Assembly (NCBI RefSeq): GCF_003369915.1
Contig: NC_046677.1
Location: forward strand, 11,966,001 to 12,030,000
Length of the DNA stretch: 64,000 nt
Reading direction: 5' to 3'
DNA from: Drosophila miranda
Lineage: Eukaryota > Arthropoda > Insecta > Diptera > Drosophilidae
Below are positions 12,345-20,661 of the stretch, in pieces. The position numbers and the translations under genes are program-made. The notes beneath the pieces are model-generated. The model had not been told where the DNA came from and did not search any database. It was given only the letters and a program-made list of their open reading frames with translations. The first letter of the stretch is position 1; each line of letters opens with the position of its first letter.

Positions 12345-13345
12345 TTAAAAGTAACTCATGGACGAAGAGCCAAATCTTGGCGTCCGTGAGTCGAACACAT
12401 TGTGCTCGACCTGTGGCGGTCCATTGCCATCGGAGGTGTAGCTATAGTGCTCGGAGCGTTGAAAATTGCTTGACGAACTACCAATGGGGCCGCTGCCAGA
12501 AAAGAAGGGCGTCATGGAACTAACACCCGAGGGATAAGCTATCTGGAAAAGTTGAGATAGTAAAAAGAAAGCTAAAAATCGAATTAAAATACATACAGAA
12601 TTGGGACTACCACCGTAGCCGCCAGAAAAGACGGGATTCCTGGAAGCTCCAGATGGATAAGGTACCCCGAAACGTGGATCAAGTCCCGAGCTATGAAATG
12701 TGCCACTTAATGGGGGAAAGGTGTTGGGATTGTTCGGGAAAGAACTCGTCGGAAAGTTATTCCCGTTGAAGCTGGGGCTGGGGTTGGGGCGAATATTATT
12801 GGGAGGAAACATCACGTTTCTTCCATTGAAAACAGGTGGCTGCAAGTCAAATTTTAAGAATTAGAGAGGAAAAGTAGAGTGGAATAGTTCAAAAATATAC
12901 CGGTGAAAAATTACTGGAAAAGAAAGAGTTATGTGGATAGTTGGGCCAAGGGGGATTACTTTCAGATTCTTCGGATTCTGAGACAGCTGCGACCTCTCCT
13001 TCGGTTTTCTGAGAAAGGCATAAAAGTGGATTTAGGAAAGGGCTTTGCCTCTAAAGATTTGTTTTCTCTTACCTCAAGGAACTCCACGCCATCTGTGGGC
13101 TCTAGTATGACAGTACCATTCTGTCCTTCATTGGCGATCGACTTTTTACCGCCTCCGTTTCCAACTGGCTTGAACAGATCTGTTGGTAGATTTCTTGTAT
13201 CGCGTATAACCCGTAGCTTCTGCTGAGGCAAAGTGCGGCAAAGCTAAATGATGAAAAGATTAAGTAGAGAACTTCTCGTATTCCATTTTGATTGTGCACT
13301 CACCCCATGGCCAATGATTAGCAGCAGCACGCAAGGGAGCAACAT
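12345..13345 (-). CDS. Secreted Pro/Asn/Ser/Gly-rich protein, five exons, 253 residues
   Basis: Exons in transcript order are 13345-13304, 13243-13073, 13008-12901, 12839-12597 and 12542-12345, every junction in phase 0 with GT-AG ends. Exon 1 is MLLPCVLLLIIGHG, a short signal peptide; an upstream in-frame ATG exists at 13471 but gives no signal sequence at its own N-terminus. Exon 2 is basic (LCRTLPQQKLRVIRDTRNLP). Exons 4 and 5 are low complexity, with repeats of the type NGNNFPTSSFPNNPN and PYPSGASRNPVFSGG / AYPSGVSSMTPFFSGSG, suggesting internal duplication. The composition resembles extracellular matrix, cuticle or eggshell proteins, but no named domain is visible. The last intron (12543-12596) is 54 nt with no in-frame stop, so retention would simply add 18 residues. 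Confidence 0.8.
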
Positions 13346-13662
13346 TTCCGAGAGCTGTACGTCTCTATCCGGCGATAGTCGATGGAACTGTGAGTGCCCG
13401 ATGCGGAATGCAATGGCAATTAAGTCTGACGACGATGCCTCTCCACAACCCGTTTGACTGGAAAACCGCAAGGTGAGAGAACCAACGCCTCGGGGTTATC
13501 AGAACGGGGAAAAGCCATAGACGATCGACCGAACGACAGGGAAATCAATAAATTCAATACTTATAGAGCGTACAAAATACGTAATTACGAGTATATATAT
13601 TTAAGATCTGAGTGTTTACATTTTTACAGCCAAGAGATGGGCAGGAGGTGCTTTACGGTGCT

Positions 13663-14689
13663 TTAGTAGCGTCCGTATCCGCCGTAGGGGGAGCCGTAGC
13701 CACGGCCCGGACTGGAGTAAACCACGGGACGACGTGGCACGATGTAAAGCTGTGGATAGCCATACCCCGGGGGCCTAAGTGCCACATCCTCTACCTCATC
13801 GGACTTCTCGTTTTCCTTGCTCTTTTCCATCGGCTCTTCATCGGAGGAGTCATCCTTGCCTTCCTTGGGATGGTGTTCGTGACGGAATCCATAGCCCGGA
13901 GCGGGTCCGAATCCCGGGAAGCTCGGATAAGGTCCAGGGCGATGGAAAGTTGTGGCTGGAAAGGGGGAGTACGGTGGCCGGAAGGGCGGATACGATGGAT
14001 AAGAAGGATAGGCAGTAGGCTCTGGTGATTCATTGCTGGTTTCTTTGGTTTCCTTGGGAGCAGGAGACGACTCCTCCGAGCCGGGCACTGGCTTTGGTCC
14101 GAACACCAGCCCAGGATACGGATGGGGGGGATACGGATGCGAGTGGGGATGAGGATAAGGGAACGGATGAGGAAGAGGGTACGGCTGTGGATGGGGATGG
14201 GACTCATGTTTCTTCGGCTTGGGCGTTGTTGTTGTCGTTGTTGTTATAGGAGTGGTCGTCTCTGGCTCTGGTTCGGGCGTCGTTGTGGATACCGGAACTG
14301 CAGAGCCATCATTCTGTTGGCCCATTCCGTCGTCTAGTTGCTGCAGTCCCTCCTCCGGAGCGGCAGTGCCATCGTTCTCCGGCACAAGCTGCGGCTGCAC
14401 TGTGGTCGTTTCGGGCACCGGGGTAGGAGTCTCCACCTTTGGCCCGTGATGTGGAACCTTGTGGTGGGGGTCGTACTGGTGGGAGGACGGATGAACATCG
14501 TCCAATGTCTCCTCATCGCTGTAGACTGAGGCATCGACGGCCGCCTTGCCTTCGTCGAGACTCAACTGCGCACAAAGGCAGAGGGCCAGAAGCTACAAGA
14601 AGAGAGAGAAGCAGTCAGTGGAATGTTCTGGCCAGAAGTACAAGCTCGGATCGACTTACCTGGCTGAGTAGCAAGAGCTTAATGAACAT
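13663..14689 (-). CDS. Secreted His/Pro/Tyr-rich protein, two exons, 319 residues
   Basis: Exon 1 (14689-14660) encodes MFIKLLLLSQ and splices at AGCCAG|GTAAGT to CTTGTAG|CTT at 14592. Exon 2 continues LLALCLCAQLSLDEGK and ends at TAA 13663-13665. The signal peptide therefore spans the intron. The mature protein is low complexity: an acidic N-terminal part, a Thr/Pro/Glu block (PEPEPETTTPITTTTTTT), a His-Pro-Tyr tract (HPHPQPYPLPHPFPYPHPHS), and a Gly/Tyr-rich end (GRGYGSPYGGYGRY). Such tracts occur in structural extracellular proteins and metal-binding secreted proteins, but I cannot place it in a family. TATAAAA at 14743-14749 lies 54-60 bp upstream of the ATG. Confidence in the gene is high; function is unknown. 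Confidence 0.88.
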
Positions 14690-14742
14690 CTCGGGATGGT
14701 TCTCAATCTGTACTGTTTGGTGGAATCGCCGCGGCTTGTGGC

Positions 14743-14749
14743 TTTTATA
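14743..14749 (-). promoter_or_regulatory. TATA box (TATAAAA) of the His/Pro-rich secreted protein gene
   Basis: On the minus strand the sequence GGGGCTATAAAAGCC places a TATA box 54-60 bp upstream of the ATG at 14689, predicting a start site near 14715. Confidence 0.7.
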
Positions 14750-14829
14750 GCCCCAGCATCGCCCACGTTTATGGAAATTGCAGGCGAATCAATGCGAGTA
14801 GTACGAGCAGTAATCAACGCCTCACTTAC

Positions 14830-15060
14830 TCATTCACACTCACACTCAGAATCGGAATCGAATGGAATGGAAGCGACAGACAAACAGACAGTCGAGTAGG
14901 AAAACCCGGCCACAGGCAGAAATCCATCAGGTGTTGCACGCGTCTTGTGAGCGTCTTCGGGGCGATTCCCTCGCCTGCGTTCGGCATTCGCTCCGCTCGT
15001 TAAAATCCAGAACAGAACGACGCTTTTAATCAATTTCAAACGGAGCGATAGGGCAGCCAT
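14830..15060 (-). CDS. Possible small secreted peptide gene (76 codons)
   Basis: The open frame begins MAALSLRLKLIKSVVLFWIL and continues TSGANA before ERRRGNRPEDAHK, a textbook signal peptide with an ANA|E cleavage site. The mature peptide is basic and then contains RATPDGFLPVAGFSYS; the end is Ser/Asp/Glu/Cys-rich. A possible donor (GAGT|GTGAGT) near the 3' end means the true C-terminus could be spliced. It lies head-to-head with the repeat-protein gene at 15185 and upstream of the His/Pro-rich gene at 14689. The signal peptide argues for a real gene; the short length and simple-sequence end argue for caution. Confidence 0.45.
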   Translation of the reverse strand: MAALSLRLKLIKSVVLFWILTSGANAERRRGNRPEDAHKTRATPDGFLPVAGFSYSTVCLSVASIPFDSDSECECE

Positions 15061-15107
15061 GAGTTTTGGTAATCAATTAAACCTGCGTCTGGACGGGCCT
15101 GCGCCCC

Positions 15108-15121
15108 CACCTATAAAGGTG
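15108..15121. promoter_or_regulatory. Near-palindromic TATA element between divergent genes
   Basis: The sequence CACCTATAAAGGTG is close to its own reverse complement. On the plus strand it gives TATAAA (15112-15117), 68-73 bp upstream of the ATG at 15185. On the minus strand it gives CTTTATAGG, about 50 bp upstream of the small ORF at 15060. Use on the plus strand is likely; use on the minus strand is speculative. Confidence 0.55.
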
Positions 15122-15184
15122 GCTTTGCCCAGCGGCTTGCGGCTTGTTCCATCGAATGACACATATGCAACGCCTGACGTTGAC

Positions 15185-16500
15185 ATGACGATACGCAAAA
15201 CGGTAAGGAGGGGGGGACCTTTTTAGGACCTGCGGACTCGTAATGGATGGTATCTTTGCAGATGGGAATACTTTTGCTGTTGCTGGTCCACTTGGCGGCT
15301 GTTACAGCACAAGAGGGTAGTCCTTCAGAACTACAAAACGAGCCACCAAAGGAAGTTGTGCCTGCGGGAGATGCAGCTGCAGCAGAAGCGCCTGCAGGAG
15401 ATGCTGCTGCAGCAGAAGCGCCTGCGGCAGATGCGGCTGCAACAGAGGCGCCTGCGGGAGATGCAGCTACAGCAGAAGCGCCTGCCGGAGACGCGCCTGC
15501 AGCAGAGGAGCCTGCGGGAGATGCTGCTGCAACAGAGGCGCCTACGGGAGATGCAGCTACAGCAGAAGCGCCTGCGGGAGATGCGCCTGCAGCAGAGGTG
15601 CCTGCGGGAGATGCAGCTGCAGCAGAAGCGCCTGCCGGAGATGCGGCTGCAGCAGAAGCGCCTGCGGGAGATGAGGCTGCAGCAGAGGCGCCTGCTGGAG
15701 ATGCAGCTACAGCAGAAGCGCCTGCGGGAGATGCGCCTGCAGCAGAGGTGCCTGCGGGAGATGCGGCTGCAGCAGAGGCGCCTGCTGGAGATGCAGCTAC
15801 AGCAGAAGCGCCTGCCGGAGATGCGCCTGCAGCAGAGGCGCCTGCTGGAGATGCGGCTGCAGCAGAGGCGCCTGCCGGAGATGCGCCTGCAGCAGAGGCG
15901 CCTGCTGGAGATGCGGCTGCAGCAGAGGCGCCTGCTGGAGATGCAGCTACAGCAGAAGCGCCTGCTGGAGATGCAGCTACAGCAGAAGCGCCTGCCGGAG
16001 ATTCGCCTGCAGCAGAAGCGCCTGCAGGAGATGCAGCTGAACTAGAAACGCCAGTGGGAGATGTATTTGAAGAAGAGGCGCCGGCGGGAGATGCAGCGGG
16101 CAACTCGCCTGCGGGAGAAGAACCTTCGGAGGCAGAGGAAGAGACCGGAACAGACGATGCAACAGATGACGAGGCAGGTGCCAACGGAATGGACGAGGAG
16201 GTAGTAACGGAGTCTACGGAGTCTACGCCGCCGACCACAATCGGTGCGAACGATCCGAACACTCCAGGGACGAATCCCAGTCCACCCACTGTACCCCCCA
16301 CCACCACTGGCTTAATGGATCTGATGACCTACTTACCGGAGTATAATAATGGCGGGGATCCGTATGTGAGTCCGGGGCCCTCCCACAAGCCCGGCTCCCG
16401 TCACGTGAAGGCGCACGATGGCTTCCACAGCTTGAAAACGGAAAAGTACTGGTCGCACTGGAACGATCGCTTCACCACAGACAACGATATTCTTCAGTGA
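15185..16500 (+). CDS. Secreted decapeptide-repeat protein, two exons, 418 residues
   Basis: Exon 1 (15185-15202) encodes MTIRKT and splices at AAAACG|GTAAGG to TTTGCAG|ATG at 15262; exon 2 starts MGILLLLLVHLAAVTAQ, completing a signal peptide, and ends at TGA 16498-16500. About residues 42-270 are 23-24 tandem copies of PAGDAAAAEA with Ala/Thr/Pro/Glu/Val changes. A degenerate acidic tail follows, then a Thr/Pro-rich linker and a unique C-terminus containing HVKAHDGFHSLKTEKYWSHW. That C-terminal motif is shared with the 60-residue protein at 17753 (HVRAHDGFHNIKREAAWSHL), so the two genes are paralogous and the repeat is an added expansion. The repeat is acidic and Ala/Pro-rich, like mucin-type or glue proteins, though it has few Ser/Thr for O-glycosylation. 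Copy number probably varies between individuals (inference). Confidence 0.88.
15361..16050 (+). repeat. 30-bp coding minisatellite, about 23-24 units
   Basis: The unit CCTGCGGGAGATGCAGCTGC plus AGCAGAAGCG repeats head to tail in register, two units per 60 bases. Variants differ mainly at third positions and at GCG/CCT/ACA codons. Because 30 is divisible by three and the unit lacks stops in several frames, long spurious open frames appear on both strands over it. Units beyond 16050 decay (VGDVFEEEAPAGDAAGNSPA). Confidence 0.95.
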
Positions 16501-16628
16501 ACGGACACCCGGAATGCGGCGGCGAGAAGTTTAAAGATTACTCAGCGCTCGGGTGCGGTGGCATGACAAATTAAATTAGACAGACTCGTATCGTATCCGA
16601 AATGAAGTGAACTGTGGTTGTTTTTTCA

Positions 16629-16790
16629 CTCGTAGACCACTGTCGTTGGGAACAGCATACGGTTTCATTTGTTTATGTGTTTATTTGCTGGGTAAGAGAG
16701 GAAAGGAAGATAGGAAGGATATACTTGGCCACGGGGAAAAGAATTAGCCAATGATAGAGAAGGTCCGATATGCATGTCGCGGGTATCTGT
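16629..16790 (+). pseudogene. Decayed copy of the small secreted gene at 17006
   Basis: The segment CACTCGTAGACCACTGTCGT followed by TGGGAACAGCATACGG is a diverged copy of the leader of the gene at 17006 (TTGGGAACATCATGCG). The start codon position reads ATA (16657-16659) instead of ATG. A donor-like GGGTAAGAG remains at about 16690, and the body of exon 2 is missing. Soon after, at 16754, the 3' UTR motif TAGAGAAGGTCCGAT found after both intact paralogues reappears. This is best read as a tandem copy that lost its start and most of its coding region. Confidence 0.6.
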
Positions 16791-17005
16791 ATAATTATAA
16801 GAAATGTAATCCACTGATATTCAACATCGGCGTGGAATAAGCCACAAGCTAAGTAACCATTCTGCATCAGTCATCGAATCAGAAACACCTGGGGGTGTGT
16901 TGGTGGGGTAGCGGCATGACAAATTAAATTGATTGGAAACGTAGACGAAATAAATGTGAAATACGCTTCAATTGTCACTCGAAAACGGTTGTTATTGGGA
17001 ACATC

Positions 17006-17333
17006 ATGCGTTTGTGCCTATTTTATTTGGTACGCCACCCTCTTACTGCCTTGGAAAATCCCAAGGTTTCTAAAAATCCCTCCAATTTCCATATAGATTA
17101 CGTTTTTCCTGTTCCTGGGCGTACAGGCAGAAACTGGTGAAAATGGAGGCGATCAAATGGCTAAAGAACGAAGAGAAGGAGTAGCGAACTTGTGGAAAAG
17201 ATGGCACTACCAAATGGAAAAGCACGGATATACTCTTCCTTTTAGTACTGTCAATAAAGATAGTACTGCTGCTTCTGAGTCTGTTACTGCTGCTGCTGCT
17301 GCTGCTGCTGATACTACTACTGCTGCTGCATAA
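17006..17333 (+). CDS. Small secreted protein with poly-Ala tail, two exons, 86 residues
   Basis: Exon 1 (17006-17029) encodes MRLCLFYL and splices at TATTTG|GTACGC to CATATAG|ATT at 17097; exon 2 continues ITFFLFLGVQAETGENGGDQ and ends at TAA 17331-17333. The signal peptide spans the intron and should be cut after VQA. The mature peptide of about 67 residues is charged (KERREGVANLWKRWHYQMEK), then becomes Ser/Thr/Ala-rich and ends in a GCT-repeat poly-Ala and Thr tract that looks like microsatellite growth. AATAAA lies at 17390. Its eight-codon first exon, leader and 3' UTR match those of the gene at 17753, so the two are tandem paralogues whose mature regions have diverged beyond recognition. 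It resembles fast-evolving seminal fluid peptides in style only. Confidence 0.78.
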
Positions 17334-17752
17334 TAGTTAGAGAAGGTCCGATCTGCATGCTATCTGTAGAACAAGATCATTTACTATCCAATAAATGCAT
17401 TGAAAGCGCCTTTGAATACAATGGGAAGCAGAAACCTTGCTCATCTGTCTGTCTATGATTAATTAATAGTTTAATTTGCCCTTTCCGATTGCTTAATAGG
17501 TACTTGTCTTGAATATATTACTACCACAGCTAGTAAAAGTAGTAGCATAATCTAAAACCATTTCCCTCTGCCGGAGATAGCTCCCCGAAGGAGAGCAACT
17601 TGTAAGCAATATATTATTTAAATTAGTTGAATTTGTTCCGCAACGAATGGACAAATGCATGGGTATTCCCACACTAATGCCAAATGTTACGCCCCAATGC
17701 CAAATGTATGGAAGATCGGGTGCAGTGATGACTAAGTCTGTTTGGGACCATC

Positions 17753-17997
17753 ATGAGGTTGGGTTTCTTTTGTTGGGTAAGCGTCCTGGTTTCTACAGAA
17801 TTGTAGAACTCCTAAGAAGCCGCCAATTCCACCAATAGATCGCTCTGTTCCTGGGCCTACAGACGGCCCTGGCAAAGGTGCGCCACGTACGCGCCCACGA
17901 TGGCTTCCACAATATCAAAAGAGAGGCGGCCTGGAGTCATTTGAAGCCACGTATGAGGGCTCATCAAGAAAATAATCGCCCCAATAGTCAAAGATAG
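17753..17997 (+). CDS. Small secreted peptide with AHDGFH motif, two exons, 60 residues
   Basis: Exon 1 (17753-17776) encodes MRLGFFCW and splices at TGTTGG|GTAAGC to CCAATAG|ATC at 17839; exon 2 encodes IALFLGLQTALAKVRHVRAH and continues DGFHNIKREAAWSH to a TAG at 17995-17997. The signal peptide spans the intron, with likely cleavage after ALA. The basic mature peptide carries HVRAHDGFHNIK, the same motif as the C-terminus of the decapeptide-repeat protein (HVKAHDGFHSLK). The 3' UTR begins TTAGAGAAGGTTGGAT and has AATAAA at 18055. This may be close to the ancestral, repeat-free form of the family. No known family recognised beyond these local paralogues. Confidence 0.8.
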
Positions 17998-18404
17998 TTA
18001 GAGAAGGTTGGATCTACAAGCGATCTATAGAATAAGATCATTTGCTATCTATCCAATAAATAAATGTTTGCGACCCCTGAAAATAATGGACACTTGGAGA
18101 GCGGAAAGATTGCTTAATACTCTAGATACTTCATCCTAGAATTTAGTAGATTACGAGTATACTCGTGTGGTAGTAGTAGATTTCATACCACCATGTCACT
18201 AACCTGGAACCCAAAACCCTAGATCCCTGTTTCTTTCTAATGGAACTCCCACTTACTAACCTTGAGTTAAGGTCTTAAACTATTAGGAAATATAATCAAA
18301 TTAGTTTCACTTATTTGATAACTAATCCAAAATGTTTCACCCCAGGAAATGTATGGAAGATCGCATCCAGTGATGGCTTACATCGGAGTGGACTAAGCCA
18401 TATC

Positions 18405-18993
18405 ATGATGTTTTTGGTCTTCCTATTCTGCATCCACATCTATGCGTGCTGTGGCGATGCCTATGAGGAAACCAATTATCTGATTCATTCGCCCAACGAT
18501 AGACCACATCACAGGCGCAAACACAACATGCATAGACCCCCGTATAAGGGCTACGATTGGTACTCTCAGTGAGTAGTACTTTGGGCTGTACTTTGAAATC
18601 GGACCTTAAAATCATTTCTGTGCCTTTCAGTTATAAAATGGATACTAGGCCCGACTTGCCCAAGACTACTCCGCCCCATGACCATACACATGGAACGACG
18701 AAGGGGCCCTTGACTGAGCAGGAAAAGCTAAAGCAACTGCAAGATATGGAGATCAAGGCCAGGCTCCTAAAGGTTCACGAGTGGAAATCGGATCTGTGAG
18801 TAAAAAATGCATTTAAATTCCCCAATAAATATAATCATCATGCTTTTTGACTGGCAGTGAAACAGCGCCGAAGCCGGACCCAGAGAAAACTAAGGAGATG
18901 CTTTCTAAGATCGATAGTATGGCAAAGAATATTCTAGAAGAGCGACAAATCCCAATCCGAAGGTCAAAACATCACCGGCGCAGGCATCACTGA
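18405..18993 (+). CDS. Secreted His-rich protein, three exons, 154 residues
   Basis: Exons are 18405-18568, 18631-18795 and 18858-18993, joined in phase 2 at TCTCA|GTGAGT, CCTTTCAG|TTA, GATCT|GTGAGT and CTGGCAG|TGA; the frame closes at TGA 18991-18993. The signal peptide is MMFLVFLFCIHIYACCG. The mature protein begins DAYEETNYLIHSPNDRPHHR, contains an amphipathic Lys/Glu/Leu helix (TEQEKLKQLQDMEIKARLLK) and ends in a basic RRSKHHRRRHH tail. Each of the first two exons has an in-frame TGA overlapping its donor, so unspliced RNA would give truncated products. About 75 bp of the leader closely resemble the leader of the gene at 17753, although the coding region differs. Function unknown. Confidence 0.83.
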
Positions 18994-19080
18994 TTGATCT
19001 GAAATGCAAAATGCATGCCGAATTTCAAATTTTGTAACCCATAAATAGTTGCTCGAAAACAGAAGCTACTCGTATTTAAA

Positions 19081-19381
19081 ATGAATAGTTTGGTCAAGGT
19101 GGTGAGTGTTTTTCTGCTCAGCTGTGGGTGTTCGCAATCCTAACTTTTGCTGACAGTTTATTTTAGTGGTGGCCATTTCTGGTGCTTTGGCCGAAGTACT
19201 GCCCAAGGGAGACCTAAAAGTGCAGAGGCAATGGCTGCTGGACAACTATCCATCCTTGGCCGCGACTTGCAGCGACACGGACACAATGATGCTTATACAT
19301 AAGGAAAGTCTGCTGCGGAGGCTATCGGCAATATCAAAGAAATTAGCTGAAGCATGCGATAAATATAAACACATTGACTAA
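19081..19381 (+). CDS. Small secreted helical protein, two exons, 81 residues
   Basis: Exon 1 (19081-19101) encodes MNSLVKV and splices at AAGGTG|GTGAGT to TGACAG|TTT at 19157; exon 2 continues FILVVAISGALAEVLPKGDL to a TAA at 19379-19381. The signal peptide spans the intron, with cleavage after ALA. The mature part has two cysteines (LAATCSDTDT and AEACDKYK) and a helical middle. A CATAAATA element near 19040 could act as a TATA box. The core YPSLAATC resembles YPHIAQLC in the next gene, so the pair may be diverged duplicates with a shared two-cysteine fold. No recognised family. Confidence 0.78.
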
Positions 19382-19469
19382 TCCCAATTAAACGCTTAAA
19401 TGCAAGCTGACAAATCGTAAAGGTGGTGCTTCATTTTAGTATTGTGCGACTGTCCACAGCCACTGAAAG

Positions 19470-19781
19470 ATGTCTACTATATTCTGGCTGCTGTATGCTT
19501 CCATGATGCTCGCCGTTGCCTGTAAAGCCACTTCCGAGGCGGATCTGTTTACCGCTGAAGAACTGTTAAAGTTCGGCCCAAAGCGTTTGGTACAGCATAT
19601 AAAGGAATTGTACCCCCATATCGCGCAGCTGTGTTGGAGTGGGTTCCGGAAAAAGTTAAACCCTGCAGGCGCAATTCTACCCGCACCCGCGGTGGAAGAG
19701 TTCAAGGCTTATGCGAAGCAGCATCTTGTTTTGCTGTATACGATTTGCAACGATGAAACGTATGAACATTACAAGGACTGA
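19470..19781 (+). CDS. Small secreted two-cysteine protein, single exon, 103 residues
   Basis: The frame opens MSTIFWLLYASMMLAVACKA, a signal peptide. The mature chain contains FTAEELLKFGPKRLVQHIKE, then YPHIAQLC and, near the end, YTICNDETYEHYKD. Two cysteines in the mature part match the spacing style of its neighbour at 19081. AATAAA at 19885-19890 gives a 3' UTR of roughly 120 nt that runs toward, and probably overlaps, the 3' end of COX4 on the other strand. Unlike its neighbours it has no intron in the signal peptide, which might reflect intron loss. Secretion is well supported; function is unknown. Confidence 0.8.
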   Translation: MSTIFWLLYASMMLAVACKATSEADLFTAEELLKFGPKRLVQHIKELYPHIAQLCWSGFRKKLNPAGAILPAPAVEEFKAYAKQHLVLLYTICNDETYEHYKD

Positions 19782-19945
19782 CGGGCTCCTAATCAGATGC
19801 ATACTCCGGAGGGACCAGCTTCTCGAATTTCAGTTTAGCCAGCAGCGGCCACAACTTTAATTGTAACTATCTTGGGTTCCACTTAATAAACATCGAAGTT
19901 TGCTTAATTACTGTCACACACAGGGGGCTATCTGGAATTGCGGAC

Positions 19946-20548
19946 TTAGTTCTTCCACTGCTTGTTCTCGTAGTCCCACTTGGAGGTCAGACCAGTCACG
20001 GGGTTCATCTCCAGATCAATGATACGCTTCAGCTGTGCCTTCTGGTGCTCCTCGTCGAAGGTAACTGGCAGCTCGTCGTAGACTAAAAGCAAATGTTTGA
20101 ATCCTTTTTATCATTTCAGGACATGCGATGGCTCACCGAACAGATTCATCAGGATGGCAATCCAGATGGCTCCGGCGCAGAAGAGCAGGCTAACGCCCAA
20201 GTGCTGCTTCCACTCGCCAGTGCCGGCTTGGACCTCCGCAATGGTCTGGCAGAAACTGGCGCGGTACAGGACCTTGATCTCCTGGGGGCTCAGCTTCTTC
20301 CAGTCACCCTGCTCCTTGGCGCGCAGGGCGTTGATCTCGTTGTTGGGCTCGCGGAAGCGCACAGCCGGCATGGGGTAGTCCACACGGTCGGCGTAGCAAG
20401 CGGTGCCGTTCCAACCGTAGCCGACAACCTCGCGTTTGCCGATCTTGTCCAGGGTGTGGACGGAGGCAACGCTGCCCACCTGGGCGTTGCGGGGCAACTG
20501 AGCGGCCAGCTGGCGGAGCATAGCGTGGTTGATTAGTCTGAGAGCCAT
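19946..20548 (-). CDS. COX4: Cytochrome c oxidase subunit 4, mitochondrial
   Basis: Exons are 20548-20137 and 20082-19946, joined at CTGTTCG|GTGAGC and CTTTTAG|TC, for 182 residues, the usual fly length. The N-terminal MALRLINHAMLRQLAAQLPR is a mitochondrial presequence. The matrix part includes VGYGWNGTACYADRVDYPMP, LRAKEQGDWKKLSPQEIKVL and YRASFCQTIAEVQAG. The single transmembrane helix is around WKQHLGVSLLFCAGAIWIAI, and the tail ends SKWDYENKQWKN. These are family hallmarks. Subunit 4 is a nuclear-encoded inner-membrane subunit of respiratory complex IV, involved in assembly and ATP regulation. An acceptor-like TTGCAG at about 20562 suggests a spliced 5' UTR. A minus-strand ATTAAA at about 19856-19861 would end the transcript inside the 3' UTR of the plus-strand gene at 19470. 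Confidence 0.97.
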
Positions 20549-20661
20549 TCTATCGCAGTTGCTGCAATTGGAAGACAGACACAGAGAGAGTTGGTGAGTT
20601 CATGATGCATGCACCGAGGCACTAGGTTATGTAACACTTGATGTACTACGTGATATATAAA

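Noticed and set aside
13346-13471. Upstream in-frame ATG (13471) for the five-exon Pro/Asn-rich gene
   Set aside because: It would add 42 residues before MLLPCVLLLIIGHG and bury the signal peptide; the downstream ATG at 13345 gives a normal secreted protein.
15356-16045. 229-codon plus-strand frame of REMQLQQKRL repeats
   Set aside because: An alternative frame of the same minisatellite, without signal peptide, promoter or unique sequence.
15111-16307. 398-codon minus-strand frame with SPAGASAAA repeats
   Set aside because: Produced by the stop-free 30-bp repeat. The plus-strand frame has a signal peptide, splice sites and a conserved C-terminal module.
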